Below are positions 12,516 through 25,138 of a stretch of DNA of 64,000 nucleotides, piece after piece (position 1 is the first letter of the stretch; every line of letters begins with the position of its first letter). Origin of the DNA: Kalaharituber pfeilii. Its lineage: Eukaryota; Ascomycota; Pezizomycetes; Pezizales; Pezizaceae. Location: contig WHUZ01000004.1 in assembly GCA_015179045.1 (NCBI GenBank), positions 124,001 through 188,000 of the forward strand. The letters run 5' to 3'. Below the pieces are notes generated by a model. That model searched no databases. It saw only the letters and a program-made list of their open reading frames with translations, and had not been told where the DNA came from. Position numbers and translations under genes: made by a program.

Positions 12516-14144
12516 TAATTATTTCCAATTGATCTCCGAGCTAACTGAGGTGCTTTTAGTGCCTTGACCCCTTCATTCATTAGTCTGTTGGCTGCCAGTG
12601 GTAGTCTCCAGTACCAATATAACACCTGTTACTAGTCAAATTTGACTGGTAGTAGGCTCTTCTGGTAAGTAGTGCTCAGTTAGCAGCCTACTTTGCTGTA
12701 TACACCCACATTTATTTTGTACCATATACATCACCTGCATATTCACATCCCGATCATATCAACATTGAGATGCATCTACAAACATAAATAATGCATACAT
12801 ATCCTCTTTATAGGTTTATCACGTATCAAGTTAAAATCATAAGTATCATGATAGCTTTTACATTGCTTCGCTTCTGAGCTCTTGTTGTATTACAGCTCTT
12901 TGACTTAGATGGGGCATGGTAAAGTTGATACGCATAAGTCTTATTGCATAGAGGTATATTTGTAGTAGTTCATAGTATTTACTAATAAATTTCATAAGGG
13001 TGAAAGGGGTGCCTCATGACACCTGCCTAGTTTGGCTGGTGTATTGTCTCTGATACCTTCTGGTAGCCATTCCCAGTTGTTCGTCGACAACCCCTAATAT
13101 ATATTACATGTTGTATGTCACATGTTGCTGTACCCCAAGACTAAGTAGAGGTAGATCGCTATGCCAGTTTGTAATGGAATATACGGACATTTTCCATTAG
13201 TATTAGAATTTGAAATTCTGCCCTGCAGAGGGATAGCTACATCTGGTACCATAATGAAACATGGGTTGGTCACGGTCTGACGACATGGTCATAGCACAGT
13301 GCAAGCCACCAACCGAACACAAAGCCACCTCTGGGAGCAAAGTCACCGAATGGATCTCCAGGAGCAGAGCCACTGGATGAATCTCCAGATGAGGCGAGGC
13401 AGTGGCTGAGGTAAATCCATAGATAGAGCATTATGGTATCATAGCATAGAATAGATAGACAATAGATGGAAGGCATGCAGGATTGACTATAAGAAGGGCC
13501 AGCAAGAGCTGCCCTGTCGAAAGGCCAAGCACCAAGCGCTGTCCCCTCATATTTACTACAACATCGCTATCCAGTATGACAGGTACAGAGCTAGTAATAT
13601 CCCTTTCTGGGCTACCCGAATAGGCTATCCATCAAATAACCCCAAATATCCAATACTCTTCATATTCCCAAGCTCGGGAGAAGACCCCGTATCCAATAGC
13701 GGCTAATATCCAGTAAGCAAGGATCTAATATGAGAGGTTCTTCTGTAGTAGAAGATGTGAATGCGATAATGAAAGCAGACATATATGGTTCATTAGTTAA
13801 AGTTGTGGTGACATTTGCAGAGTAATTCAAAGAGGAAAGGGAAGAGGAATAGTGCGGTAGAGACGGGGAGAACTGGTTGATGGGGGATGGATATGAGTCA
13901 CTGACGGGCAGGCTTCAGCGGACGATCATGTTCTTGGGGTTTGGAGGGGAGACATTCTTCGGACGGAAATGCGAGAGGGTCGACCAGAAGCATACGGGAA
14001 AGTTGTAACAAGGCATAAACACGTGACTGTATCTGCCAAGCACGTGCAGCTCTGTGGCCTTTCCAGGTCCCACAAATTGATCTGCATCAACAAGCATGCG
14101 GTCTTGAGCGGGAAGAGGTGCAACGGCCTCCAACACACCTCAGC

Positions 14145-16261
14145 ATGAAGCGTCTTGCGGAGCTTCACAATGGGCCTTTTGGCTTCCCCATAGTAGCCCT
14201 CTTGCTCTCGTTACTGTTTTCGTTTACTATGGCCAGTCAGACACCGTCCGAACATGACTATCTTGAGCGCCTGCTACTTCGTCCCCTGCCAGGTAATTCA
14301 TTACTCGCCTCGTTCGTTTTCAAGACCAATGGATCAGTCAACGCGGACCACATGTTGCTTTTCCCGCGCTCACTGAACCAGGTTCTGCAAGCTAGCAGCA
14401 CTAGAGAGTTGCATGTCAAATTCACACTTGGACGATGGAATGCGGAGGAGCATGGAGCGCAGCCGAGTCAGGGGAAAACTGCAGGAGGTACTGGTGTAGA
14501 GCTATGGGCATGGGTGGAGGCGGATGATGACGATGAGTGAGTTTGACAACGCGTGGGTTGCGCGTTGGGTAGGAATTGATGACTGATATGGTCTTGGTTT
14601 TTGAAGGGCTTTCGCAAGATGGACGACTTTAACAAATGCGCTTTCGGGATTGTTTTGTGCCTCTCTTAACTTCATCGATGCGACAAGAACAATTCAGCCC
14701 GTGCTGTCGTTCCCACCAGCGGGAGACCATTTGGATGCGACGTTATCACGGCTTCATTTACTACATGGGTCACTTCCGCGGGAGCCAGTATGCACGGAGA
14801 ACCTTACGCCGTTCCTCAAACTTTTACCATGTAAAGCGAAAGTCGGGATCTCGACATTACTGGACGGGCACAGATTGTTCGACGCAAATTGGCAGAGCAT
14901 GTCAATTGATGTTCGCCCTGTTTGCGATTCGGATGGTGACTGCAAGTTGGAGATGGAACAGACAGTAGATATGGTTTTGGATATCGAGAGGTCGCTTAGG
15001 AGGAGAGGTTAGATATCATCTGCCCTGTTAACTCGCAAGGGGCGCCGTGCTTATCTGTGATGTTACTATTTTATAGATTCTCCAGTGCCGAAGCCACGCC
15101 CCCATGATCAACTTGTCTGTAATGCGACAAAGGGGTACGTTCATACCGACGACGCGTGTTTCCCGTTGGATAATGAGGCAGATTTGGGGTGGTCGCTGTC
15201 TGAGATATTTGGGAAGGCGGTGCAAGGGACATGTCCATTTGGGGTCAAGGAGGGGGTTGAAGCGCAAAGGGTGTGCTTGGAGGTACCGGAGGCGAGGCAG
15301 GTGTTTATCTCCGTGGGATCGAAGGAGATCAAACTGAATCCGCACTTGCGATGTTTTGTTACCCCGGGTGAGCTAAAAAAGATATTTAGTTTATTGCACT
15401 GTCACTGACATGAGGCTACGGCTAGAAAACGGAAACTTCGACATGGTACTTCCTAAACACGAGCCCTCAATCGCAACTCCCCGAGAGCAACCGCTTCTCT
15501 ACGTCGAACGCTCCTTCACGGGCTACGGCCAAGAACGTGGCGGCGTGCAAACCATCCTCAAAAATCCGTCACTCACCGACCCGGTCGACTTTGTGTATCT
15601 TGAGTCCCTTCCGTGGTTCATGAAGCCATATATACATACCCTCTCTGCTAAAATTAATGGGAACGGAGAGAGTGAAGTGGAAGGTAAGCCGTTGATACAA
15701 GAAACATATTACAGGCCAGCGCTGGATCGGAGGAGGGGAACACACTTGGAGATGCGAATGCGGGTGCCAAGAAATGAGACGGTGGTCATGACGTATGATT
15801 TTGAGAAGGCGGTGTTGAGGTATACTGAGTATCCTCCAGATGCGAATAGAGGGTTTGATATTGCGTAAGTCCCTTGGATGAAGATTTCTTCCCATGTCCA
15901 TGGCAAATTTTCACAGGAAATAGGTTGAATTTCTGTGCTAATATACCTCTCTTCCACTTCTAACAGCCCTGCCATAATTGCACTCCTCGAGCCCACCAAC
16001 CTCGCCACTAACCCTCGCCCAATATCATACCTCCGCACAACATCTCTCCTGCTCTACTTGCCCACTCCGGATTTCTCCATGCCGTATAATGTAATTATAT
16101 TGACCAGCACGGTCATGGCACTGGCGTTCGGTAGTCTGTTTAATTTGATGGTGAGGAGGTTTGTGCCCGCGGACCAGGTACCGAGGTTAGGGGGAAGAGT
16201 TGGGAGGTTCATGAGGGCAGTGAAGGGGAGACTGAGGAAGGGGAAGGCAAAGACGGAGTAA
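14145..16261 (+). CDS. GPI16: GPI transamidase subunit PIG-T/Gpi16
   Basis: Exons 14145-14536, 14607-15007, 15077-15367, 15426-15864 and 15967-16261 give 605 residues, close to the length of yeast Gpi16. All junctions keep phase. The protein begins with a hydrophobic signal segment (PIVALLLSLLFSFTMA) followed by HDYLERLLLRPLPGN, the usual start of mature PIG-T. It continues with ERSFTGYGQERGG and the conserved block SDYPPDANRG-like (here EYPPDANRGFDI). It ends in a single membrane helix (NVIILTSTVMALAFGSLFNL) with a short basic cytosolic tail. PIG-T is an ER-lumenal subunit of the GPI transamidase complex, which attaches GPI anchors to proteins; it stabilises the catalytic Gpi8 subunit. The start was set at the ATG just before the signal segment. 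Nothing looks broken. Confidence 0.9.
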
Positions 16262-16823
16262 TATGGGGGAGGGGTACAATGAACTGGTGAAGTGGAGAGG
16301 TTGTACATATATCTATCGGATCGATACCAGTGGGCAGGATGGGATTGATATTGCGATTGGAATGTAATAATAAGTGTGTCTGTTGTCAAATGTTTGGGCT
16401 TTTTCTTCTTGAAATGGGAATACTTAATTCGTAGTTCTGTCTGTTTGGATATCGTATGCGTACTGGTGGGCTCTAGATCGGATAGGAGATTACGTAAGTA
16501 GCTAGCTAGCGAAGTCATATTTCGGAGGGGCAGGAGAGTTCTCTCTTTCTCTAGATGTACTCAAGCTACTAGTACTACTCGCTGGATTTCGAAGTACATA
16601 TGGGATAGCGTATATAAATATGTTTGTCAGCATCTATATGCACTACAGACTGACAGGCTGATTCAGTCCAGTTGCATAACCTCTAGCATATCCCTAATTA
16701 ATAACTACACCGCCAGCAAGCAGCACATTTAGCTTCTACATAGATAAGCTAACCAAGATCACATAGGCCCAGAAATAACTTCAACCCCAAGAAGAAGAGC
16801 TGCAATAATCGCATTTTGCTATA
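16262..16823. other. Spacer between GPI16 and foldback element
   Basis: This is the 3' flank of GPI16 with no gene. A minus-strand open frame overlaps the GPI16 3' end and lacks any recognisable domain. Confidence 0.4.
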
Positions 16824-18705
16824 CTAGCGTGCCCGATGTGGTAACGATCTGCCCCCCTGTAACGATCCACTCTCTGGGCACTCCTCGTCATGCATTCCTC
16901 ACTCTACTACTTTTATTTGAATATATTGCAACTATAGAAATTGCTTAACATTATACCAATTTGACATCGCTGAATCAGAATTTGCTATCATAATGAGGAA
17001 AAAATCAAAATTCCAATACTTACAACTAAATTTATCATTATTCACCTAATTTGAGTCCTCCCTGTATATAGTATAGCTCAACATCCTCGAAATCAGAAAA
17101 ATAATATAGAAAACTAGTAATTCTCATCTATCTAGGGCTGGTCTTTTTATTAAAAGTCAACAATTGCATATACAGATCATGTGGGATGCAGTGCACCTTC
17201 AATTGTATAGAAGTAGTTTATGTTCCTGAGCTAATCTCTATACCTTGATCTGACCTTCAGTGTTTCTAGACTCCTCAAGTGATTCAGGAATACCGGGACT
17301 TGAAGTAGTAGTAGTTGAAGCACTAGAGGTGGTAACAGTAACTCCTTCTGAGGTGCCAGGTATAACAGAAGAGACCTGTGGCTCAAATCTGCTGCTGGAA
17401 CCTTCTTCTACCCACCCCCCTTCTAGTATTCAGACCCTCCTATCTCATGAACTAAAGATCTTTCCCAGTCCCAGCCTTGCATGTGAGTTCTTCCATAGTG
17501 TCTTTTTGTAGCTTGTTCAGCTGCAGCCATATCTCTCTGTTTTCGTTCCTCTTTTGCCTTACTTTCTCGCTCCATCGCTACTAACTACTTTGCATATCAG
17601 CACCTTCTTTCTTATCCTAAACTATTTTCACACCTTCTGAAGTTTCTCTTCCTCCTTTCTGACCTTCACTGTTTCCTGTTTGACATTTCCTACTATTTTT
17701 TCCTTCTATTTCCAGTATTGCTTTAACTTCAGCTCAAGGCGGCATAGGAGGAAGTGAGTAAATATAGCGTCTTGGGTGTCTTGGGCGTAGAGAATCGCAT
17801 CCTACCAGATCAGTGAAAAGACACTTGACTAGTGACGTTTACTAGTCCTCTGCATAGCTCATTTAGCAATACGCACCTGCATCCCATATATTTGCTGTCG
17901 CATTTCGCATGCATTGCATTACGCTCTATCGGCCACCCGACCGGGTGACTCATGACAGAGGGAAAGCAAGGCAAAAGAAGAACGAAAATAGAGAGAGATG
18001 GCTGCAGCTGAGTAATCTACAAAAAGACACTATAGAGGAACTCACATGCAAGGCTGGGACTGGGAAAGATCTTTAGTTCATGAGATAGGAGGGTCTGAAT
18101 ACTAGAAGGGGGGGTGGGTAGAAGAAGGTTCCAGCAGCAGATTTGAGCCACAGGTCTCTTCTGTCATACCTGGCACCTCAGAAGGAGTTACTGTTACCAC
18201 CTCTAGTGCTTCAACTACTACTACTTCAAGTCCCGGTATTCCTGAATCACCTGAGGAGTCTAAGGACACTAAAGATCAGATTAAGGTATAGAGATTAGCA
18301 TGAGAATATGAACTACTTCTATATATTTGAAGGTGCACTGCATCCTATATCATCTCTATATACAATTACTGACTTTTAATAAAAAAGACTAGCACTACAT
18401 AGATGAGTATCACTAGTTTTCTATATTATTTTCCTGATTTCGAGGATATTGAGCTATGCTATATATAAAGAAAACTCAAATTAGGTGAATAATGATGAAT
18501 TTGGTAGTAAATATTGGAATTTTGTTTTTTTCCTTATTATGATGGCAAATTCTGATTCAGCGATGTCAAATTGGTATAATGCTATGCAATTTCCATAGTT
18601 GCAATATATCCAAAATAAGCAGTAGAGCGAGGAATATATGACGAGGAGTGCCAAGAGAGTAAATCGTTACAGGGGGGCAGATCGTTACCACTTCGGGCAC
18701 GTTAG
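16824..18705. mobile_element. Foldback-type DNA transposon with ~740-bp inverted arms
   Basis: The left arm (16824-17566) and right arm (about 17961-18705) are diverged inverted copies of each other, separated by a ~395-bp centre. The outer ends read ctagcgtgcccg and cgggcacgttag, each flanked by TA, as expected for a Tc1/mariner/pogo-type TA target. The arms hold only broken open frames, so the element is non-autonomous. Mismatches between the arms are mostly C/T or A/G transitions on casual reading. Confidence 0.8.
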
Positions 18706-20065
18706 TACTTCGCCAAATTCAAAATCAAAGTCCCTATCTTTCTGAGCCATTTCAGAGCTGCTCGATATACCTGAATCAAGCTGCCATGGTATCATTCACC
18801 ATGCGATGACATGGGCTTCAAATCTACCCAGTTCAACAGAATCAGCTGCTGGGTCTATAGAAGAGAGGCTCGCAGGGCCTGTAGGACGGAAAGCCGCTGT
18901 GGTGGTAGGAGGAGGGCTACTGGGCCCATCGGAGACGATGTTGTAGGACTTATGTGTAGGAGTGGCGGAGCATAGGGGAGAGAGTGTCTGGGGGTTCTGA
19001 CCATGGATACATCGAAATTTCCTTTGCGTTATTACGATCAGAGATTCTAGGAACCCGCCTCCAGCATGCTTGAACAAGCGCCCAACTTGAACAGCCAAAA
19101 TGCGCTCAATATAGCGTGAAGGCGAAGCGCCGGGTCCGGAACAGATCAAGCAAAGCAGAAACGAGAAACGAGAAATAAATCAGAAAAATGCCATGGTATA
19201 TATAATTAATCGCATGGATAGACGGATGGATGGATGGATGATATCACCCCTTCACAGTGTAATAATATAAGTAGCTATAGAGTGGAGGAAACTGGTACAA
19301 GGAGAGTGGGGGTAGGATCAGAGGGGGTGCAGGTTGCGTTGAGGGTAATGCATTTCATTAAGTGGAATAGGGTCTGGTTCACGAGACTAATGCATTTTTA
19401 TGTCTACAGTAGCAGCTGTATTTAATTTAGGTTATTTTTAATTTAGCATAAACCAAGCACTACTGTATAGCACTTAAGCACTCAAGACCGGCGCGAGAAC
19501 AACTCAATGCCTTGATTAACCTAAAACTGTAATCATGCACTTTACCCAGAATATCACAGAAAATCATTGAGTGCATAGATATCTTGAGGACTCTGCTAAT
19601 GGCTGTGCAATCTCGGTTGTGATCCTCACTGGCATCGAATTAGGCAATGTTTCACTTGCCAAAGGGATACAGCCAGATTGTATATATATCTAGGAGCTTT
19701 GCAGCTGTGCGGTCTCTATTCCTTGAGGGAATTGGGTAATCTTGACATGTATCTTTTCACCAAAAAAGTCAGCATCGGCAAGCGTTGACGTTCTGTTGGC
19801 GATTTCAAGCATCAAGTTGATTTTTAGGAATTAGATATTTCATTAGTTATTATCGTCTCGTAACCAGCACCATTTGAACATTGAAACTACTTATACGTAC
19901 ATGCCGATGTAATAACATTTCAAACAGAATTGCTGCTCGCAAACCGTTGATATGGCGTTCGGCTTTTTCCCTGCCTCCTTCTCCCTCCTCTCCGCATGGA
20001 TATGTCAATGTGCTAACGGAATGCAAATATACAAAACTGATCTCCGCGTACCCCATACCAACCAC
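18706..20065. other. Spacer between foldback element and coiled-coil gene
   Basis: No supported gene. A GGAT microsatellite occurs at about 19208-19240. The minus-strand open frame at 18796-19149 has no recognisable domain. Confidence 0.4.
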
Positions 20066-22310
20066 CTATATCCCATCCCCGATGACTCCCACACCACCAC
20101 CCAACCCAACCCACAACCCTTTTTTCTCTCTCTCCTCCTTCCTCTTCCCCCCACCTTCCGCCCCACGCGCCCTCATGGGAATCCTTCTCTTGCCCGCCTC
20201 TTCCTTTTCCTTGCCCTTCTCCCCCTCCTCCTCCAACTGAACCAACTCCTCCAGTTCCCTCAACAACCCCCTCACCCCACCTGCCTCCTGTCCTTCTAAC
20301 CTCCCCTTTGCCCTTTCCATCCTCTCCCCCACCTCCCCTTCCACTCCCCTCTTCCTCACCTTCGCCACCTCCTCCCAAGTCTTGACAATCTCCGCTGGTG
20401 TTCTGCCCTCAATCTCCAATGCCCCGTTTGCGATATATTCCCTCAACAGATGCGATTCCGATGCGAGCTGTTCGAGAGTCTTGCATAGGCGGTCTTTGGA
20501 TGTGGTCAAGGTGGATGAGATGTGGTTTCGGAGGAGAACGAGAGATTTCTGAGTGTGGAGCGTGGTTGGGAGGTGGTCGGTTAGGAGAGGGAGTAAGGGG
20601 GTTGTGGGGACGGGGGGTGAGGGGAAGGGGTGAGGAGAGGGGACGGGGCCGGGAGGATGGGTTGAAGGAGGAGTGCGGGCTGGTCAGAGGCAGGGGGGGT
20701 GGGGTCAGACAGGAGTTGGGACTGGTGGATGAGGGAAAGGAGGGTGGCGCGGGAGTTGAGGTAGGAGGTGTATGCGGCATGGATGTCCACTAGAACCTTT
20801 TGATGGATGCCGTCGGCGGTGAAGGCGTCTCCTCCTTGGGCCTCCGCTGCACCGTCCCCCTTTGCGCCTCCCTCAGCCTCAAGCGGAGGGCCAGCGCTAT
20901 GGCTTAGCCGCTCTTCCATCCACGCAAACAGCTCCTCGCGGGTGCGCTCCAGCGCGCGGCGTTTATCACCCATAGCCTTATCCCCATTACTTCCACCTGC
21001 ACCCTTCTCCGCAACCTCCGTAATCCGTTGCTTCACCTCCTCAAGCTTTGCTTTCTCAGCCTTCATCTCGTTCCATGCGCGGAAGATCGCTTGCTCGAGT
21101 GGCATCAACATCTTGCTTTGCTCGTCCTCTCCTCCGCCAGGACCCCCTCCACCCCCACCTCCTGTACCTCCACCACCCCCCACCCCCACCAAAACTCCCA
21201 TGGGCAATGCGGCAGGTGGTGCTGGAAATGGTCCAATCCCATCTCCTTTACCCACCTCTCTCTCCCCCCTCTCCCTCTCTTTCACTGCCAGATCCACCCT
21301 GCCCACCTCCCCCACATACCTTTCCAACACTTTCAACTTCGCCAGCTGTTTCCCAAGCATATGCGTCTGCAGATATAAGTCCAGGAACTCCCTCCCCCCA
21401 TTATCAGTGGGGTCATTGATACACAGGCCGTCTTCATCCCATTCATTTCTATATCCACTGCCAACGTTCCCTGTGGACTGTGTATCACCGTAGTCACTTT
21501 CATTCTCAAAGACCTCAAATTCTGGTGGTAGTGAAGAAGCAAGGGATTCGTACTCGCGCTTTGCGATGATGTTTTCGCGGAGGGCGAGGAGGTACTCTCG
21601 ACGCAACCGCTCCCCGCCGAATCGCCCTTCCGTGGGGCCATGCACACCGCTTGATTTCGTTCCTGTCCCTGCCACCCCCGGCCCAGCCCCAGCCCCAGCC
21701 GTCGCACTCGTACCTGTAACTCTTGTAACCGGCTTTGGTATCCCGCCTCCTGTCCCGACCCTCTTCAAACTCCCCGTCGCAGTGACAGCAGCCTTCGCCT
21801 CCTCACGCGGCGGGCCCAGATACGCCCCCCTGCCCAACCACCCGTCGACCTGTGCTTCGAATTTCGCTACGCCCGTGTCCACCCCGGTATCATAATTTCC
21901 GGCCTCGCCCACTCCAGAAGTGGATGTAGATGATTGCGAAGGCGGCTGCGGCGGAAGGAAGAGATCCACGCCGCCAGACTCAATGGCATCAAAGAGCTCT
22001 GAGAAGTATGCAGCGACGGCCTGCCGTGTATGCAGGGCATCGGAGCGTGAGCGGATGAATTGGGCGAGGTGGGCGTGGAGGGCAGGTAAGGGGAATGCGG
22101 GGGGGAGGGAGAGGGGCGGGGAACGGGGACGGGGAGGGGCGGGTCCATGGTGGAGCAGGTGGCGTAATGAACTGAGGAGTATCTATTCGGGATGGGTCTG
22201 TGTGAGAGGGGCTCAATCGAGCGGCATGGCCAGCTTCAATTTCGTGTTTACACTAGGACAGCAAAAGAGTGGTGAACTCACAGTAGCGCAACCCTCAACA
22301 AACCAACCAT
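20066..22310 (-). CDS. Unrecognised coiled-coil protein, possible frameshift
   Basis: Proposed first exon 22310-22282 (MVGLLRVALL), intron 22281-22172 (gtgagt...cctcag), then a long exon from 22171. The N-terminal part reads LHAHLAQFIRSRSDALHTRQ and AVAAYFSELFDAIESGG, followed by charged helical stretches (LRREYLLALRENIIAKREYE, ELFAWMEERLSH) and low-complexity Pro/Gly linkers. This frame closes at 20581 after a Pro-rich run. A second open frame in the -1 register (20509 and upstream, to 20066) carries a clearly protein-like C-terminus (KDRLCKTLEQLASESHLLRE, AEIVKTWEEVAKVRKRG). The two halves probably belong to one protein of about 700 residues, interrupted by a one-base indel in the C-rich tract near 20600-20700. 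I do not recognise the family; a cytoskeletal or augmin-like role is only a guess from its helical nature. The start exon is tentative. Confidence 0.55.
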
Positions 22311-22929
22311 TTACCGGTCCCCGAAGCAACGGCAATCACCTACGCAAACGCGCGAAAAGAACTTGAGCTTCTAGATTGCACCTACAGGTAGCTATATGAC
22401 TTCAACAGTGCTACAATTACCGGCAGGTTCTATCGGGGATCTAACCCATTTGTAACGACTGTTGTATACTTTGTGGGCGATATTACTTCGAAACTCAAAA
22501 ATTGAACATGTACCTGTATGTCTACAGAGATGCCAATGCAATCTAACGCGTCAGGAGCAAGTGACATCCATCGCGCAGTGTCGCTCGAGCAAGGGCCGAG
22601 CGAGGCTCTCCGAAATTCAGGAAAAACCGAGCCTCATCAGCGAGCTGCTACAGTGACGCCTTACTAAGGATGAGACTACCGTAAGGCTACTTTAAATCGT
22701 CCCCTGCTCCCTTAAACACCTCTCGAACCCCACCAAAGTCTACCACCAGCCGCTAGTTATAACGACCCAGCCCACTGTCATTACTAGCATTTAGACTGTT
22801 TTATATGTACCTACAAGGACTAGTTGGGAGACTACCACAAGGAAGAAGACAGCCCATTTTCGACCGCGGCTGCCTACGCTCTGGTGTCTCTGGTGTGAAT
22901 GCTTGATCTGGCCCTCACGGAATGAACCA
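22311..22929. other. Divergent intergenic region upstream of LEU5
   Basis: About 620 bp separate the coiled-coil gene (minus) and LEU5 (plus), so both promoters should lie here. No clear motif was recognised. Confidence 0.4.
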
Positions 22930-24221
22930 ATGGTCATGACAACCACTGGCGCTTCGGATCATCTCAGACAAAACCCACCCCAGATCGCTACTCCCTCTCA
23001 AACTGATGCAATAGAAGCAAATCGGCGGAAAAACAAGCGGAGCCTGGACTATGTGCTTAGGAGTTTCCTCGCTGGAGGTGTTGCTGGGTCAGCGGTAAGA
23101 TCATTCTTCTCTGCATTTTGTATCCTCATACTGATATCGATCTATTCGGATAGGCAAAAACACTTATAGCTCCCTTGGACCGGGTCAAGATTCTGTTTCA
23201 AGCGTCAAATCCGCAGTTTCTAAAGTATACTGGGTCTTGGTTCGGTGTAGTAAATGCTGTTAAGGACATTCAACGGCGCGAAGGATTCTTTGGCTTGTAC
23301 AGAGGACATTCTGCAACCTTACTACGAATTTTCCCATATGCGGCCATTAAGTTTGTTGCATATGAGCAAATTCGAGCAGTCCTAATAAAAGTTAAGGACC
23401 AAGAAACACCGGCTCGCAGGCTCTTGAGTGGCAGTCTAGCAGGCGTAACATCCGTCTTCTTTACATATCCGTTGGAGGTGATTCGGGTCCGGTTAGCATT
23501 TGAAACAAAGCAGGACCGCAGATCATCAGGACTTGTGGATATATGTAAAAGGATATATAGGGAGGCAGGTTATACTCCGGCTGCTTCAAAGACAGCACCT
23601 GCAGTAGTGTCTTCTACGCCTCTTCAAATAAGACCACTTACTGGCTTGTCTAATTTCTACCGTGGTTTTTTACCGTCTGTCCTAGGCATGCTACCTTATG
23701 CTGGTGTATCCTTCCTTACCCACGACTTAGTAGGTGATTGGCTACGCAACCCGAGGATATCCAAATATACAACTATTTCAACCCCAGCAGGCTCTACTGG
23801 AGCGCAGGATTATGATGGAAATCGGAAAGTTGTACTCAAAGTTTGGGCAGAGCTACTCTCCGGTGGTTTAGCAGGACTGTGTAGTCAGACCGCCAGTTAT
23901 CCGTTGGAGGTTATCAGACGGCGACTGCAGGTTGGCGGGGCGGTAGGCAACGGGAAATTCCTGCGCTTAGGAGAAACTGCAGCAACAATATGGAAGACTA
24001 ATGGATTCAGAGGGTTCTTTGTTGGCCTTTCGGTATGCCTCTGAATGATGCTGCTGTTATTGTGCAATTCGCTGACCATGTACGTAGATTGGATATGTGA
24101 AGATTATACCAATGACTGCGTAGGTTCATCCTTTTGAATTGGATATGGAGACTATTAACTAACTTGAACTAGTACCGCCTTCTTTGTCTATGAGCGTAGC
24201 AAGTTGTATCTTGGGATTTAA
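22930..24221 (+). CDS. LEU5: Mitochondrial carrier, Leu5-like (CoA transporter family)
   Basis: Exons 22930-23094, 23154-24032, 24088-24119 and 24173-24221 give 374 residues with phase kept. Three mitochondrial carrier repeats are visible. Each has its signature after a helix: PLDRVKILFQ near residue 61, YPLEVIRVRLAF and YPLEVIRRRLQ. Other conserved blocks are GLYRGHSATLLRIFPYAAIK and FYRGFLPSVLGMLPYAGVSF. The overall pattern matches Leu5/SLC25A42/SLC25A16, inner-membrane carriers linked to accumulation of coenzyme A in the mitochondrial matrix. The N-terminal 45 residues are polar. The start could also be the second ATG at 22936. The third exon is only 32 nt. Substrate specificity is inferred from family resemblance. 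Confidence 0.88.
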
Positions 24222-24748
24222 TTTTGTATACGTATTGCGTTGGCTCCAGGTCGGTGTTCATTGGCATAGGGAATTTGAATGTTACGATCTGGTACGCGTA
24301 GTGTTACGACGTCCTTCATAGTTGGTGACAAGATTAACCTTCTAGATCGCTTGTTACCTTTTGTTCTTTGAGTCTCATATAGAAGTTACGGCGTTTGAAT
24401 GTCTGAATCATTGGATTATAATTATTTTGCTTTTAGTGCTTGTATATTCTGCAGTTTTGTCTCCGAGGCCAGAGAACTAGGCTATAGTTATTGATGTTCT
24501 GGTATTCCATGTCTTTCATCGGTGCAGTAATACACCAATATCACTAGGTAATTATATCAAGTTCCATTACTGTACAAGACAGAGGGTCATGCTCTTGATG
24601 AACGAGTAATTCAAGTCATATACTTAATGAAGGCAGATTTCAGTACGGCATTTCTCTAATCAGAAGATAGAAACAAATACCTCTTGTGATAGAAAACGAA
24701 CCGAAAGCTTTCCTCTAAAAATTAATATCACAGCCCACCAACCAGCTT
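24222..24748. other. Convergent 3' spacer
   Basis: LEU5 (plus) and APC11 (minus) end toward each other here. No gene or clear element was seen. Confidence 0.4.
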
Positions 24749-25138
24749 TTATTGTTCAACGTATTCAAACTTCTGACGACACATCGGACACAATCCCCGT
24801 GAACTCTCCGTATTAATCCAATCCAGCAAACAATGCTAATTCCTAACATTAGCTTCATGTCAAGATCCATGCGCATGGGGGAGCTTGCCATGTGGAATGA
24901 ATGCCCACATTTTCCAACCACTGATCACAACATTTTAGTTAGATTACCTAGCTTATTTTTTTTCTCACTTTGAAGATAATAGGCAAGGAATCATACAGAG
25001 AGAACAATCATCGCCAGGAAATCGACAATTTGGGCATGTGCCATCAAATTGGACACGGCAAATACCGCACACCTCATCTTCAGGTACGTCCCATTTCCAC
25101 GACGCGACCGCGTTCCAGGTTTTGATTTTAACTTTCAT
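24749..25138 (-). CDS. APC11: Anaphase-promoting complex RING subunit Apc11
   Basis: Exons on the minus strand are 25138-24997, 24920-24889 and 24835-24749, giving 86 residues, the usual size of Apc11. The start MKVKIKTWNAVASWKWD is typical of the family. The zinc-binding cysteines and histidines appear in order as CGICRVQFDGTCPNC, CGHSFHMHCLLDW and CPMCRQKF. Apc11 is the RING-H2 catalytic subunit of the nuclear APC/C ubiquitin ligase, which recruits the E2 enzyme for mitotic cyclin and securin destruction. The first intron is gtatga...cag. The second (24888-24836) starts with GC (gcaagc) and ends ttag, with a gctaat branch site; it is needed to join HM to HCLLDW, so this is a GC-AG intron. 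The phase works at both junctions. Confidence 0.9.

Larger units (their letters stand above)
10592..14144. other. Repeat-rich spacer between NLR gene and GPI16
   Basis: No gene is supported. The spacer is AT-rich and contains a dispersed repeat copy (about 11288-11392), a Helitron-like 5' module (about 11551-11640), a diverged tandem duplication (about 11607-11999) and a CTACTTA-type microsatellite (about 12394-12515). A short open frame at 13270-13476 (minus) has no recognisable domain. Confidence 0.5.

Noticed and set aside
20807..21493. Plus-strand Pro/Ser-rich open frame opposite the coiled-coil gene
   Set aside because: It is a shadow of the GC-rich minus-strand coding sequence.
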